DNA of 64,000 nucleotides from Nostoc paludosum FACHB-159 (lineage in GTDB: Bacteria; Cyanobacteriota; Cyanobacteriia; Cyanobacteriales; Nostocaceae), in assembly GCF_014698835.1 (NCBI RefSeq), contig NZ_JACJTU010000033.1:1-64000 (forward strand). Reading direction: 5' to 3'. Shown piece by piece: positions 53,979-63,000 of the stretch (positions are counted from its first letter, which is position 1; every line of letters begins with the position of its first letter). The notes under the pieces were generated by a model that saw only the letters and a program-made list of their open reading frames with translations, ran no database searches and was not told the DNA's origin. Position numbers and translations under genes: made by a program.

Positions 53979-55595
53979 TTAAAAATCGAAGGTTGTGCGA
54001 AGTACTCCGACATACTGAGTATCATTTTCGCTGTTGTTTTCTGGGTTCAGAATTACCCAAAAACCAGGAGTCACGGAGATGTTGTCGTTTAAGCGTAAGC
54101 GATAGAATGCTTCGATGTGGTAAGCGTTGTCTGGTTCTTCACGGACATCACTGTTAGAAATCCGCGGCGGCAAACCAAAGAGAATTCCTGGCAGGTTGCC
54201 CTTACCTCCCACATCTGGAAAGGACAAGCCAACCGCTCCAAACCAGGCATTAGCATTATCGCCATTATTCACAAATAAAGAATCTGTTCCACCCCTACCA
54301 TTGGAAATATCACTCAAACCAGAGCTGTTGGCAGTTGCCCAGATATATCCACCCCAACCGTGTATTTGAAAATTTGGCGAAAAGCGATAATAACCTTGGA
54401 GGCCGACAATGCTGTTGGAAGTAGCAATGTTGTTGCCAAAGGGAGCGCTTGAGAGGGCGCTACCTCTTCCACCTGTGACATCAACGGTGCCAGCAGGATT
54501 ATAGCCATGCGAGTAGGCGACACCAATAGCTCCTTGTTTGGCGTAATACACTAGATGGGCAAGAGCGTTATAGCCACCATCAAATAACCCATTGTTCTGT
54601 GTGGGGATATTGGGATTATTTGCTAAGTAGCCCACAGTCAGAACTAAGTCTTTTCTAATACTCCAGTTGACGGCTGCACCACCACCACCCCGCTCGAAAA
54701 GGAAACTATTCTTGCCGAATAGTGAGGGAATCCCGTTGCCATCATCGGCAATGGTAGCAGGAGTTACGTTGTCTGTGATGTCGTTGTAACCAATGCCTGT
54801 AGGGCCGACAACGAAGGATAGAGAATCACTCACCGGGAAGTAGTAACGAATGTGGGGAATGATAAGTCTATTGTCGATGTCATTGTCGAAGTTTAACCGC
54901 GTCATCCCTGTACCACTGGCTGCCGCAATTTGGCTTGAACCATTGGAATTGACAAAGTTACCGAATTCCAATCGAACTCGCAACAAATCTTTACCAGTGA
55001 AGCTACTCTCCAAATTCAAACGACCGCGAGTAGCAAAGATGGTATTGGATTCATCGGTATCGCCTCCCACGCGATCGCCAAAGGTATCGGTAATCGCAGT
55101 AATAATTTGAGCGTTCAGCTTGGTAGTAGTAGAAAACTGCTGCGCCTCTAGTGTGGCTGCACGTGCTTCTAAGTTATCCACCCGCCCGCGCAGAGTCGCC
55201 AGTTCTGCTGCAAAGTCTTCCTGTAATTTTTGCAGCACTGCTAAATCTTCCTTACTGACTAAATCGCCGGTAGCTGTAGCGATTAACTCATTAACCCGAT
55301 CCAAACAAGCATTCAAACCGGCGGCAAATTCGTAACGAGTTAAAGCACGATTACCGCGATAGGTGGAATTGGGATAACCTGCAATGCAACCATAGCGTTC
55401 CACCAACGATTGCAGTGCTTGAAATGCCCAATCAGTCGGTTGGACATCAGAAAACTGAGACACTGAGGTAACTTGTCCTTGCAAGGTACTAAAGTTAGCA
55501 TCTGGAGTATTTGAATTATCATTCAAAGAATTTGCCCAAACTGCTGGGCATGATAATAAAAGCAGTGGAAAACTGTATAAAAGATTTTTCAGCAT
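53979..55595 (-). CDS. Iron-uptake-type outer-membrane porin with SLH domain
   Basis: 538 residues. Signal peptide at 1-22 (LLYSFPLLLLSCPAVWA). S-layer homology domain at about 50-110 (VQPTDWAFQALQSLVERYGC; RALTRYEFAAGLNACL) that anchors to peptidoglycan. A short coiled coil at about 110-155 (LRGRVDNLEARAATLEAQQF). A beta-barrel of the OprB/iron-uptake-porin type follows to the end, with alternating strands and a terminal Phe (VGVLRTTFDF) as expected for outer-membrane insertion. These are the major porins of cyanobacterial outer membranes and pass ions and small solutes. It is single, on the minus strand, with its own upstream region. Confidence 0.9.
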   Translation of the reverse strand: MLKNLLYSFPLLLLSCPAVWANSLNDNSNTPDANFSTLQGQVTSVSQFSDVQPTDWAFQALQSLVERYGCIAGYPNSTYRGNRALTRYEFAAGLNACLDRVNELIATATGDLVSKEDLAVLQKLQEDFAAELATLRGRVDNLEARAATLEAQQFSTTTKLNAQIITAITDTFGDRVGGDTDESNTIFATRGRLNLESSFTGKDLLRVRLEFGNFVNSNGSSQIAAASGTGMTRLNFDNDIDNRLIIPHIRYYFPVSDSLSFVVGPTGIGYNDITDNVTPATIADDGNGIPSLFGKNSFLFERGGGGAAVNWSIRKDLVLTVGYLANNPNIPTQNNGLFDGGYNALAHLVYYAKQGAIGVAYSHGYNPAGTVDVTGGRGSALSSAPFGNNIATSNSIVGLQGYYRFSPNFQIHGWGGYIWATANSSGLSDISNGRGGTDSLFVNNGDNANAWFGAVGLSFPDVGGKGNLPGILFGLPPRISNSDVREEPDNAYHIEAFYRLRLNDNISVTPGFWVILNPENNSENDTQYVGVLRTTFDF

Positions 55596-56292
55596 TGGAT
55601 GTTATGCCCTGGAATCAAATATGGGTAAAAATCTCGGTTCAAAATTCACCAGTCAGGAGTCAGGATTCTAGATTCTGAATGCTGAAGATGAAACCATCAA
55701 TTAACGTCGAGATAAATTTCTGAATTCTGAATTGGTGAATTCTTCTTCAAACTCTTATTACTTTTTGGCGATCGCTACTTTCAATTGCCGCTTCTATTGA
55801 TAAAAACAGTATTTTAAAGTCTGAACTATGGCTAATTTTTATATTTGCTTTTTGCGTGATTATTGCTCTGCTATAGCGATTCCCAGTTAAGTGAGGTAAA
55901 GATAATAGTTTGAAACGCAGAGTGAAGCGGAATAAAGCGCAGAAGTACGCAGATATTTGTACCTCAGCTCAGCAGACTAGGAAACGCTATAAATGAATGA
56001 GTGCAGGCTAAAATGCAGATTTTATTAGGTAAATTCGGTAAATGATGTGTTTTTAATTTATTGATTTTCTCGACTGTAAATAACAAAAAAATAAAAGTTA
56101 AAAAAGAAGCAAAAGTGTGTGAAGCACCTAAGTTTATTTATTGGATTTTACTTTTTATGTAAGAATTCAGAACCTAGAATTAATAAGGTTTAGATACCAA
56201 GCTTAATAATTTTCAGAAAATCAAGCAGATATATAACCATTGATTTTTCAACTATTCTGATTCCTGAATTCTTACTTTTAACTTTTATCTTT
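55596..56292. other. Intergenic region, porin promoter and GAATTC repeats
   Basis: About 700 bases. Repeats of TCAGGATTC/GAATTCTGAA type occur at 55640-55750 and 56160-56275, related to those at 9690-9820 and 16350-16560. The porin promoter must lie at the left end. No gene is seen. Confidence 0.5.
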
Positions 56293-57291
56293 CTAGCGTC
56301 TGGAACGTCTGCGGAGTCGGTCAATCATTACGGCAACGATAATTACTAGTCCTTTGACGACTAGTTGCCAGAAGAAAGACATGTTCAACAGAGTTAAACC
56401 GTTGTTGAGGACAGCAATAATTAATGCACCCAGAAGAGTACCGCCAATTGTGCCAATCCCGCCTGTAAAACTAGTTCCACCTAAAATTACAGCAGCGATC
56501 GCATCTAATTCATAACCTTGACCTAATAAGCCACTAGCACTATAAAGACGGCTGGCACTCATAACTCCTGCCAAACCTGACAGCAATCCACTCACGCCAT
56601 AAACAAACAGCAACACCCGATTAACTTTAATCCCCGTTAATCTTGCCGCCCGTTCGTTACCACCCACAGCGTAGATTTGCACTCCTAAAACAGTCTGCCG
56701 CAGTACAAACCAACTAGCTGCTACCGTCAGTAAGGCAATGATTACCAACCAGGGAAGAGGCCCGATATAGCTATTACCAATCCAAGCAAAATTGATATCG
56801 CGGTTAATAAGTGTCGTTCCCTTGGCAATCAAATAGGCAACACCCCGCAAAGCTGTCAGGGAACCCAATGTGACAATAAAAGGTGGCACATCCAAAAGCG
56901 CGATCAAAGCGCCGTTGAGTAAGCCCAAAAGCAATCCCGCCAACAAGCCAGCAGGCAAAGCTGCCCAACCTATAGCCGGAAGTAGCGACACCAGCAAGGC
57001 AACGACGGCAGAAACGGCCAACATTGAACCCACAGACAAGTCAATGCCTCCGGTGAGAATCACGAAGGTCATGCCTGTGGCTAGGACAATGTTAATCGAT
57101 GCCTGCCGTAAGATATTGACAAGGTTACCGCCTGTAAGGAAGTTGGGTGAAAGGAAGGTAAATAAGATACAGATAAGTACGAGTATTGGTAAAATACCTG
57201 CAACTTCCAAAAAGGTGGCGATGGATTTCCCTTGGCGGGCCTTGGGATTGTTGCCGACTTTCCTATTGGTTGGTCTTATTGTTTGGCTCAT
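56293..57291 (-). CDS. Sugar ABC transporter permease (RbsC family)
   Basis: 332 residues, hydrophobic throughout with about ten helices. Family motifs: FLTGGNLVNILRQASINIVLATGMTFVI, LTGGIDLSVGS (the RbsC/XylH hallmark), GLLNG in the second half and AVILGGTSFTGGIGTIGGTLLGA near the end. It forms the membrane channel of a CUT2-type (RbsA-type ATPase) sugar importer. The ATG overlaps the TGA of the ATPase gene (ATGA), so translation is coupled. It is the last gene of the operon. The N-terminus has a short hydrophilic stretch (MSQTIRPTNRKVGNNPKARQ). Substrate: ribose-type sugars by family; inositol possible from context. Confidence 0.9.
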   Translation of the reverse strand: MSQTIRPTNRKVGNNPKARQGKSIATFLEVAGILPILVLICILFTFLSPNFLTGGNLVNILRQASINIVLATGMTFVILTGGIDLSVGSMLAVSAVVALLVSLLPAIGWAALPAGLLAGLLLGLLNGALIALLDVPPFIVTLGSLTALRGVAYLIAKGTTLINRDINFAWIGNSYIGPLPWLVIIALLTVAASWFVLRQTVLGVQIYAVGGNERAARLTGIKVNRVLLFVYGVSGLLSGLAGVMSASRLYSASGLLGQGYELDAIAAVILGGTSFTGGIGTIGGTLLGALIIAVLNNGLTLLNMSFFWQLVVKGLVIIVAVMIDRLRRRSRR

Positions 57292-58841
57292 GATTCTACT
57301 ACTCCCGATGCTCCTGTTGCATAATGCATAATCTTTTCTTGGGTAATTTCTTTACCGGGACTGTCGTCGAGTTCGCCTACTAACTGTCCTTCTCGCATTA
57401 CCAAAACGCGATCGCTCATACCCACGACTTCTGGTAATTCGCTGGAAACCATTAAAATAGCGACACCTTGGGCTGCTAACTCGCTGATAATTCGGTAAAT
57501 CTCGCTCTTAGCACCGATATCTACGCCGCGTGTCGGTTCATCCAGCATGATGACTCTGGGTTTGATGGCTAGCCAACGTGCTAACAGTAGCTTCTGCTGA
57601 TTCCCACCAGAAAGATCCACGGCTCTAATTTCCAAGTTAGCCAGTCGGATGTTGAAGTTTTCCACTGCTTCCGTCGCCAACCGATTGACTGAACCCCAGT
57701 TGACAACCCCTGCCTTGGCATCCTGTTTGAGTGTGTTCAAAGCAATATTCTTGCGGGAACTCATTTCTAGAAATAAACCCTGGTCTTTGCGGTCTTCTGG
57801 GACATAGCCAATACCGGCAGCAATGGCATCACTGGGGCTATTAATATTCAGTTTGACGCCATTCAGGAACACTTCACCACTAGCTTTGCGATCGGCACCA
57901 AAAATCAGCCGGGATACCTCTGTGCGTCCAGCACCCACCAGCCCCGCTAAACCAAGAACCTCACCAGCGCGAATTTGAAAACTAACTGGTTCAATCTTGC
58001 GTCCGTCGCTGATATTTCTAACTTCCAACACCACCGGGCCGGGATTGGTTTGGCGTTGATGTTCGTAAAAGTCCTGCATCGAACGACCGACCATCATTTG
58101 CACTAACCGCTGGGCAGAAATTTCATCCCGTGTGAGGCTGCCAATGTATTGACCATCCCGCAGCACGCTAATCCGGTCAGCCAACGCATATATTTCTTCC
58201 ATGCGGTGACTGATGTAGATAATGGCAATGCCGTCGTCTCGCAGTCTGCGAATGACTTGAAACAAACGCTCAGTCTCGCGGTCAGATAAGGCTGCTGTTG
58301 GCTCATCCATCACTAAAACCCGACTGTTGTCTTTTAGCGCCCTAGCAATTTCTACCTGCTGCTGTTCGGCGATGGATAAAGTACCAACTATGGTATTGGC
58401 TGTAAAACTTGCTCCCAGGCTTTGGAGTACTAGCTTTGCTTCGTCCTCCATCGCTTTGCGGTCTAAGAACTGACCGCGCTGTAACTCGCTACCCATGAAA
58501 ATATTTTCGGTAACGGTTAAGTTGGGTGCAACATTTAGTTCTTGATAAATCAGGTTAATTCCTGCTTTGCGGGCTGAAGCCGGATCGGTTATTTTCACTG
58601 GGGTACCATTGATGCGAATCTCGCCTTCATCGGCAATGTAAGCGCCAGCGAGGATTTTCATCAATGTGCTTTTGCCTGCTCCGTTTTCTCCCATGAGAGC
58701 ATGAACTTCTCCGGGATAAATTGTTAGATTCACATTTTGCAGAGCAGGTACACCATGAAATCGTTTAGCAATCCCTTGCATTTCTAATACAGGGGCCGCG
58801 GTTGGTGCTTCAGGAAAGGAGGTTTCAATACTTGTGGTCAC
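57288..58841 (-). CDS. Sugar ABC transporter ATPase (RbsA family, two ATPase domains)
   Basis: 517 residues. First nucleotide-binding domain: Walker A GENGAGKST, signature LSIAEQQQVEIARAL, Walker B VLVMDEPTAAL. Second domain: degenerate Walker A GLVGAGRTEVSRL, signature LSGGNQQKLLLARWL, Walker B VIMLDEPTRGVD. This doubled, half-degenerate layout defines the RbsA/MglA/XylG group, which powers CUT2 sugar importers. Length is standard. Four-base overlap with the permease gene. It lies downstream of two binding-protein genes, with a repeat-filled gap of 200 bases between. Confidence 0.93.
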   Translation of the reverse strand: MTTSIETSFPEAPTAAPVLEMQGIAKRFHGVPALQNVNLTIYPGEVHALMGENGAGKSTLMKILAGAYIADEGEIRINGTPVKITDPASARKAGINLIYQELNVAPNLTVTENIFMGSELQRGQFLDRKAMEDEAKLVLQSLGASFTANTIVGTLSIAEQQQVEIARALKDNSRVLVMDEPTAALSDRETERLFQVIRRLRDDGIAIIYISHRMEEIYALADRISVLRDGQYIGSLTRDEISAQRLVQMMVGRSMQDFYEHQRQTNPGPVVLEVRNISDGRKIEPVSFQIRAGEVLGLAGLVGAGRTEVSRLIFGADRKASGEVFLNGVKLNINSPSDAIAAGIGYVPEDRKDQGLFLEMSSRKNIALNTLKQDAKAGVVNWGSVNRLATEAVENFNIRLANLEIRAVDLSGGNQQKLLLARWLAIKPRVIMLDEPTRGVDIGAKSEIYRIISELAAQGVAILMVSSELPEVVGMSDRVLVMREGQLVGELDDSPGKEITQEKIMHYATGASGVVES

Positions 58842-58862
58842 GAGTAACTCCTATAAAATAAT

Positions 58863-59037
58863 GGGGATTGGGGATTGGGGATTGGGGATTGGGGATTGGG
58901 AGTGATGAGTTAGGAGTTAGGAGTTAGGAGTTGGGAGTTAGGAATTAGGAGTTGAGAATTAGGAGTTATTCCCCTTGTCCCCGTGTCCCCGCGTCTCCCT
59001 CATCTACCCAGTCCCCAGTCCCCAGTCCCCAGTCCCC
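58863..59037. repeat. Paired heptamer repeats between binding protein and ATPase genes
   Basis: GGGGATT units fill 58863-58901 and GGAGTTA-type units fill 58907-58942; AGTCCCC units fill 59008-59037 on the same strand. The first and last tracts can pair (with G-U), making a hairpin of about 30 bp across the intergenic gap. Within an operon such a structure could trim or stabilise the upstream binding-protein message. Confidence 0.7.
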
Positions 59038-59039
59038 AA

Positions 59040-60077
59040 TTACCAACCTTTCTCTGTGCTGACGTTATCTTTGGTGATCAGCTTGACTGGAATCAAGATG
59101 GTGGGGTTAGCAGGTTTTTTACCGTTCAAAATGTCGTTGCCAACTTCGACTGCTTTTGCTGCCATGCCTCGCGGATTTTGAGTCGCTGTTGCTGCATATA
59201 TGCTATCTTTGGCAGCGATCGCTTTCACTGCTTCTGGCGCACCATCGACACCAACAATGAAGAAGTCTTTGCGCTGTGCTTGGTTGGCTGCTAGTTCTGC
59301 TCCCACTCCACTGGGGTCGTTAATTGCAAAAACAGCATCAATTTTGGGAAAGGTTGTGAGCAAATCTGTCATGACTCTCAGTCCACCATCCCTGCTGCCT
59401 TCTCCATTTTGGTCTTTGGAGAGGAGTTTGAGATCGGGATATTTGGACAATACTTTCTCGCAACCACTGACTCGCTGAGTCACCGAGTCTACCTGAGGCC
59501 CATTGAGAATTACTACATTACCTTTACCTTTGAGGCGATCGGCAATATATTGACAACCAACTTCTCCCGCTTGCACGTTATTGGTCGTAACGGTAGCATC
59601 TACACCGCCTTCAGCACCTGTATCTACCGCAATCACAATTCTGCCTGCTTCTTTAGCTTTTTCCACTGCTGGCTTAATGCCACTTTTATCAGCAGCATTC
59701 AGGATAATAATGTCAGTATTCGACGCAGTGAAGTTTTCAATTTGGTTGGCTTGTTGGTTGAGGTCATAGGCACTGGAAACTACCGTTGTCCTGACATCAT
59801 TCCCGCCGATTTTCTTGGCTGTGGCTTCAATTTCCTGTCCCATCAAGACGAAGAAGGGGTTACTTAAATCCCCTGCCGTGAAAGCTACCGATCGCAATTT
59901 TCCATCCTTACTACCTGCGTTACTCTGTGCGCTAGTATTAGTAGCAGTGTTACCAGGAGCGTTGGTATCAGGATTACTAGCAGTATTGCCATTTTCAGAA
60001 CCATTCGAGCAACCAATTACAGTACCACCAACCAAACTTATTAAACTAGCTGCGATCGCAATTTTTCTTAAATTCAT
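59040..60077 (-). CDS. Periplasmic sugar-binding lipoprotein 1 (RbsB family)
   Basis: 345 residues from ATG at 60077. Lipoprotein signal MNLRKIAIAASLISLVGGTV then lipobox VIGC, followed by a Ser/Asn/Thr-rich linker. The Peripla_BP_4-type domain has SVAFTAGDLSNPFFVLMGQE, NTDIIILNAADKSGIKPAVE and GVDGAPEAVKAIAAKDSIYA. It binds the sugar outside and hands it to the permease. GAGGAG lies seven bases before the ATG; a more upstream ATG at 60125 falls in repeat DNA and would place residues before the signal, so it is rejected. It is a paralogue of the next gene upstream (60235), sharing much of its sequence. Confidence 0.9.
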   Translation of the reverse strand: MNLRKIAIAASLISLVGGTVIGCSNGSENGNTASNPDTNAPGNTATNTSAQSNAGSKDGKLRSVAFTAGDLSNPFFVLMGQEIEATAKKIGGNDVRTTVVSSAYDLNQQANQIENFTASNTDIIILNAADKSGIKPAVEKAKEAGRIVIAVDTGAEGGVDATVTTNNVQAGEVGCQYIADRLKGKGNVVILNGPQVDSVTQRVSGCEKVLSKYPDLKLLSKDQNGEGSRDGGLRVMTDLLTTFPKIDAVFAINDPSGVGAELAANQAQRKDFFIVGVDGAPEAVKAIAAKDSIYAATATQNPRGMAAKAVEVGNDILNGKKPANPTILIPVKLITKDNVSTEKGW

Positions 60078-60105
60078 ATATCTCCTCTTAAAAAAAATCT
60101 GAATC

Positions 60106-60233
60106 GGGCATTGGGCATTGGGCATTGGGCATTGAGCATTGGGAGTGCTGAGTTAACAATTATTCTCTTCTCCTTGCCCCCCTGCCTCCCCTGCCTCCCC
60201 TGCCCCCCTGCCTCCCCTGCCTCCCCTGCCCCC
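60106..60233. repeat. Heptamer repeats between the two binding-protein genes
   Basis: GGGCATT units fill 60106-60143, and CTGCCTCCC-type units fill about 60176-60233 right up to the stop of binding protein 2. The second tract is made of TGCCTCC heptamers with C insertions. Both are intergenic short tandem repeats; partial pairing between them is possible. Confidence 0.7.
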
Positions 60234-60234
60234 A

Positions 60235-61227
60235 CTACCACCCTTTGTAGCTACCAAGGTTATCGCGGGTAACCAACTTGACTGGAACGAGAATCTGAGA
60301 ATTACTCAGTTTTTTGCCTTGGATGATATCGTTGCCAACTTCAACGGCTTTTTGCGCCATTCCTGCGGGATCTTGGGCGGCTGTTGCAACAAATACACCG
60401 TCTTGGTCTTCCATTGCTTTGGTTGCATCTGGCGAACCGTCAACGCCAACAATAAAAAATTCTTTACGTCTTGCTTGTCTGGCTGCTAAGTCTGCGCCGA
60501 CACCGCTTTGGTCGTTGGTGGCAAAAACGGCATCGATTTTAGGGAAGGTTGTTAGCACGTCAGTCATGACTCTCAGTCCGCCATCCCTTGTCCCTTCTGC
60601 GTTCTGGTCTGAGATGATTTTGATATCTGGATATTTAGCTAATGAACTCTTACAGCCACTGACTCGCTGATTGATTGAGTCCATCGGGGTACCGTTGAGA
60701 ATTACTACATTACCTTTACCGTTGAGGCGATCGCCAATATACTTGCAAGCAATCTCTCCTGCTTGGACGTTGTTAGAGCTAATCATCGCATCTACGTCTG
60801 CGTCAACTGCCGAATCTACCGCAATCACGACCCTACCTGCACTCTTCGCTTGATCGATGGCTGGTTTAACTCCTTTTTTATCAACCGCGCTGAGGATAAT
60901 TAGATCGGTATTCGCCGCCGTGAAATTTTCGATTTGGTTGGCTTGTTGGTTGAGATCGAAGGCACTGGAAACTGTATTAACTCTAATACCATCCCCAATT
61001 TTTTTTGCTTGTTCTTCTGCTCCCTTTTGCAGAGCTACATAAAAAGGATTACCTAAATCACCCAAGGTAACGCCGATTGTTTGCAATCCTTTATTTTCCA
61101 AACTCGTGTTAATAGCAGTATTAGTACTATCGTTGCTGCTGATGTTCGCTTTTGGCGTGTCATTACAACCAGCGATCGCAGTTCCAACAACACTTAATAT
61201 GCTAGCTAATAAACAAAGTTTTTTCAT
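60235..61227 (-). CDS. Periplasmic sugar-binding lipoprotein 2 (RbsB family)
   Basis: 330 residues. Signal MKKLCLLASILSVVGTAI and lipobox AIAGC, then a linker rich in Ser/Asn/Thr. The binding domain reads GVTLGDLGNPFYVALQKGAE, NTDLIILSAVDKKGVKPAID, VFATNDQSGVGADLAARQAR, and GVDGSPDATKAM. Same fold and similar motifs as binding protein 1, from which it probably arose by tandem duplication; differences around the domain face (SAVDKKG versus NAADKSG) may reflect different ligands. First gene of the operon; its promoter should lie in 61228-61500. ATG at 61227. Confidence 0.9.
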   Translation of the reverse strand: MKKLCLLASILSVVGTAIAGCNDTPKANISSNDSTNTAINTSLENKGLQTIGVTLGDLGNPFYVALQKGAEEQAKKIGDGIRVNTVSSAFDLNQQANQIENFTAANTDLIILSAVDKKGVKPAIDQAKSAGRVVIAVDSAVDADVDAMISSNNVQAGEIACKYIGDRLNGKGNVVILNGTPMDSINQRVSGCKSSLAKYPDIKIISDQNAEGTRDGGLRVMTDVLTTFPKIDAVFATNDQSGVGADLAARQARRKEFFIVGVDGSPDATKAMEDQDGVFVATAAQDPAGMAQKAVEVGNDIIQGKKLSNSQILVPVKLVTRDNLGSYKGW

Positions 61228-61976
61228 ATTTATCTATCATCCAACAATGCTTTTAAATTTGAGGAAAATTAGCAGAATATAAATCCGCAATATCTAGAAT
61301 TCTGACAACATAACATTTAGTGATACTTCTAACTTTGGCAAGTTCAACTTCGACATCTAGTAATCTGATGTTCTTTGACTTTTTTGCTATTAGTTACACT
61401 AAATTTAGTTTTGCTGTAATCAGCAAAAGACTGAACATTGCAAGAATTCCCAGAATCCGGTTTTTTGCTTTTTTTGGCGAATTTATATTTGAAAGTGGTT
61501 AATCTGTAAACATTTGTTTCCTAAAATTCCTAGAATTTTAGACTATCGAGCTTCAAAGTTTTTATGTTATTCGGTTTTTTATTTTACCGTGGTTTTTTTA
61601 CTCAAATTAATTTCCTTTATCGAAGTTTACAAAATTAAGAAGTGTTCTTCAGTTGGATGTAATATCATGTCAGATGAGTTACTTTTGACGATTTTTGATA
61701 CAAAGATGAAGTGCGATCGCTAAAAGTCCTAGATGGCTTGGCGGCTGTTTCAACTGACTAGATAATTCTATAAAATCGAGCAATTGCCTGTAAGCTAAAG
61801 ATATTTCTCATTTTTTCTACTCTTACAGACACAAATTCTACTATTCTGGTTGGAAAATATTCCCTTTGATTGAGGCTGAGATAAAAATTTTCGCTGACAA
61901 TGATGAATAAAAAGTTATTGCAATCTCGACAGGCTCAATCAGCAAATAAAACATTTGCTTTTTGGACACCAGAAAT
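61228..61976. other. 750-base intergenic region, no supported gene
   Basis: Between inositol oxygenase and binding protein 2. Several frames of 60-70 codons exist but have no ribosome binding site or family look. AT-rich, with likely promoter of the transporter operon near 61230-61400. I do not see a copy of the TGCACA-N2-TGTGCA operator found upstream of inositol oxygenase. Confidence 0.5.
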
Positions 61977-62864
61977 TTAGAATTTTAAGGTTGGTGGTAA
62001 ATATTTAGCCACTAAGTCTTCATAGTATGACTTGAGCTTTTGCCAATCAGGAGGATTGGGATTTTTGGAATATAAATCGTAGGGATTGAATAACTTCACC
62101 CATTTAAACATTTCTTCATCGTGTTTATCCATCAAATACTCGTAAGCGTTCTCACGATGTTGAGGATAAAATGAATGATAGCGAAGGATATACAATGCAG
62201 GTTCGGGCAAGTAACGTTTCATCATGCTATAGAAATACTCATCGTGTCCCCATGACATATGTACGTTACTCAATCCACAATTCGGCTCGTAGACACCATA
62301 TTTAGTGTTATATTTCGGGTTATTGTAATCGGGATTCTCTTGGAAAAACTCCGAGAAAACAATTTTCTCCGAAAATGCACAACCTACAGGATAAGTATCA
62401 CCAACAGTCGCCCATTGGGGTTCACCAAATAAGCAAAGTACTTTTCCCATATCATGAAAGAAACCTGTCAGTACCATCCAATCAGGATGACCATCAGCGC
62501 GAATAGCTTCTGATGTTTGCAACAAATGTTGTAATTGGTCTAAATCTGTATCAGGATCTGAATCGTCAACTAATTGATTCAAAAATTCCACCGCATCCCA
62601 AACGGTCATTTCTTTCTTGTCAAACTTTAAATACTCTGCTTTTTTCTGGAGTACAAAATCATATGTTTGATTAATATGATTTAAGCGGTAGAACTCTTTG
62701 ACTGTATCCCTGATAGGCGTTTCGTAATTTCTGTATGCTTCAACAGTTTTGCCTTGTTTAACTATGCTGTTGGGATCGGGATAGCGATTGAGTAAGTCTT
62801 CTTCCCATTCTTCTAGCGAATGTAACGGATTGTTTTGAGTAGGATGATTGAGAATTTGAGACAT
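61977..62864 (-). CDS. Inositol oxygenase (myo-inositol to D-glucuronate)
   Basis: 295 residues. All six iron ligands of the MIOX family appear in order: His in RADGHPDWM, His-Asp in GFFHDMGKV, His in WGHDEYF, His in LRYHSFYP, and Asp in FNPYDLYSKN. Length and start pattern (TPIRDTVKEFYRLNHINQTY) match eukaryotic MIOX. The enzyme uses a di-iron centre and O2 to cleave myo-inositol to D-glucuronate. Bacterial copies are relatively uncommon. A GTG at 62885 is in frame, but the ATG at 62864 is preferred since the GTG falls within an operator-like palindrome. The upstream operators, the transporter operon and gluconokinase suggest a sugar/inositol catabolic locus. Confidence 0.93.
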   Translation of the reverse strand: MSQILNHPTQNNPLHSLEEWEEDLLNRYPDPNSIVKQGKTVEAYRNYETPIRDTVKEFYRLNHINQTYDFVLQKKAEYLKFDKKEMTVWDAVEFLNQLVDDSDPDTDLDQLQHLLQTSEAIRADGHPDWMVLTGFFHDMGKVLCLFGEPQWATVGDTYPVGCAFSEKIVFSEFFQENPDYNNPKYNTKYGVYEPNCGLSNVHMSWGHDEYFYSMMKRYLPEPALYILRYHSFYPQHRENAYEYLMDKHDEEMFKWVKLFNPYDLYSKNPNPPDWQKLKSYYEDLVAKYLPPTLKF

Positions 62865-62880
62865 ATCTTCAGAATGGTTT

Positions 62881-62894
62881 TGCACACCTGTGCA
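62881..62894. promoter_or_regulatory. Operator-like palindrome 1, upstream of inositol oxygenase
   Basis: TGCACACCTGTGCA fits TGCACA-N2-TGTGCA exactly. It lies 17 bases upstream of the chosen ATG. Centre at 62887.5. Confidence 0.65.
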
Positions 62895-62918
62895 TAAACT
62901 TCAATTTGCTTATTTTTA

Positions 62919-62940
62919 TTTTTGCACACGTGTGCAAAAA
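62919..62940. promoter_or_regulatory. Operator-like palindrome 2, perfect over 22 bases
   Basis: The core TGCACACGTGTGCA (62923-62936) is flanked by T- and A-runs so that 62919-62940 is a perfect palindrome. Centre at 62929.5, exactly 42 bases from palindrome 1. It is the best site of the three and probably the main regulator-binding site. Confidence 0.75.
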
Positions 62941-62964
62941 CTAGTGTTAAGTTTTTTATATATC

Positions 62965-62978
62965 TACACAAGCGTGCA
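62965..62978. promoter_or_regulatory. Operator-like palindrome 3, imperfect
   Basis: TACACAAGCGTGCA matches TGCACA-N2-TGTGCA with two mismatches. Centre at 62971.5, again exactly 42 bases from palindrome 2. The equal spacing of about four helical turns puts all three sites on the same DNA face. Confidence 0.55.
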
Positions 62979-63000
62979 TTTCCCTTTCAGCAAATATTCT

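Noticed and set aside
61320..61723. Short plus-strand frames upstream of the binding-protein genes
   Set aside because: AT-rich hydrophobic translations without start signals; likely non-coding promoter DNA.
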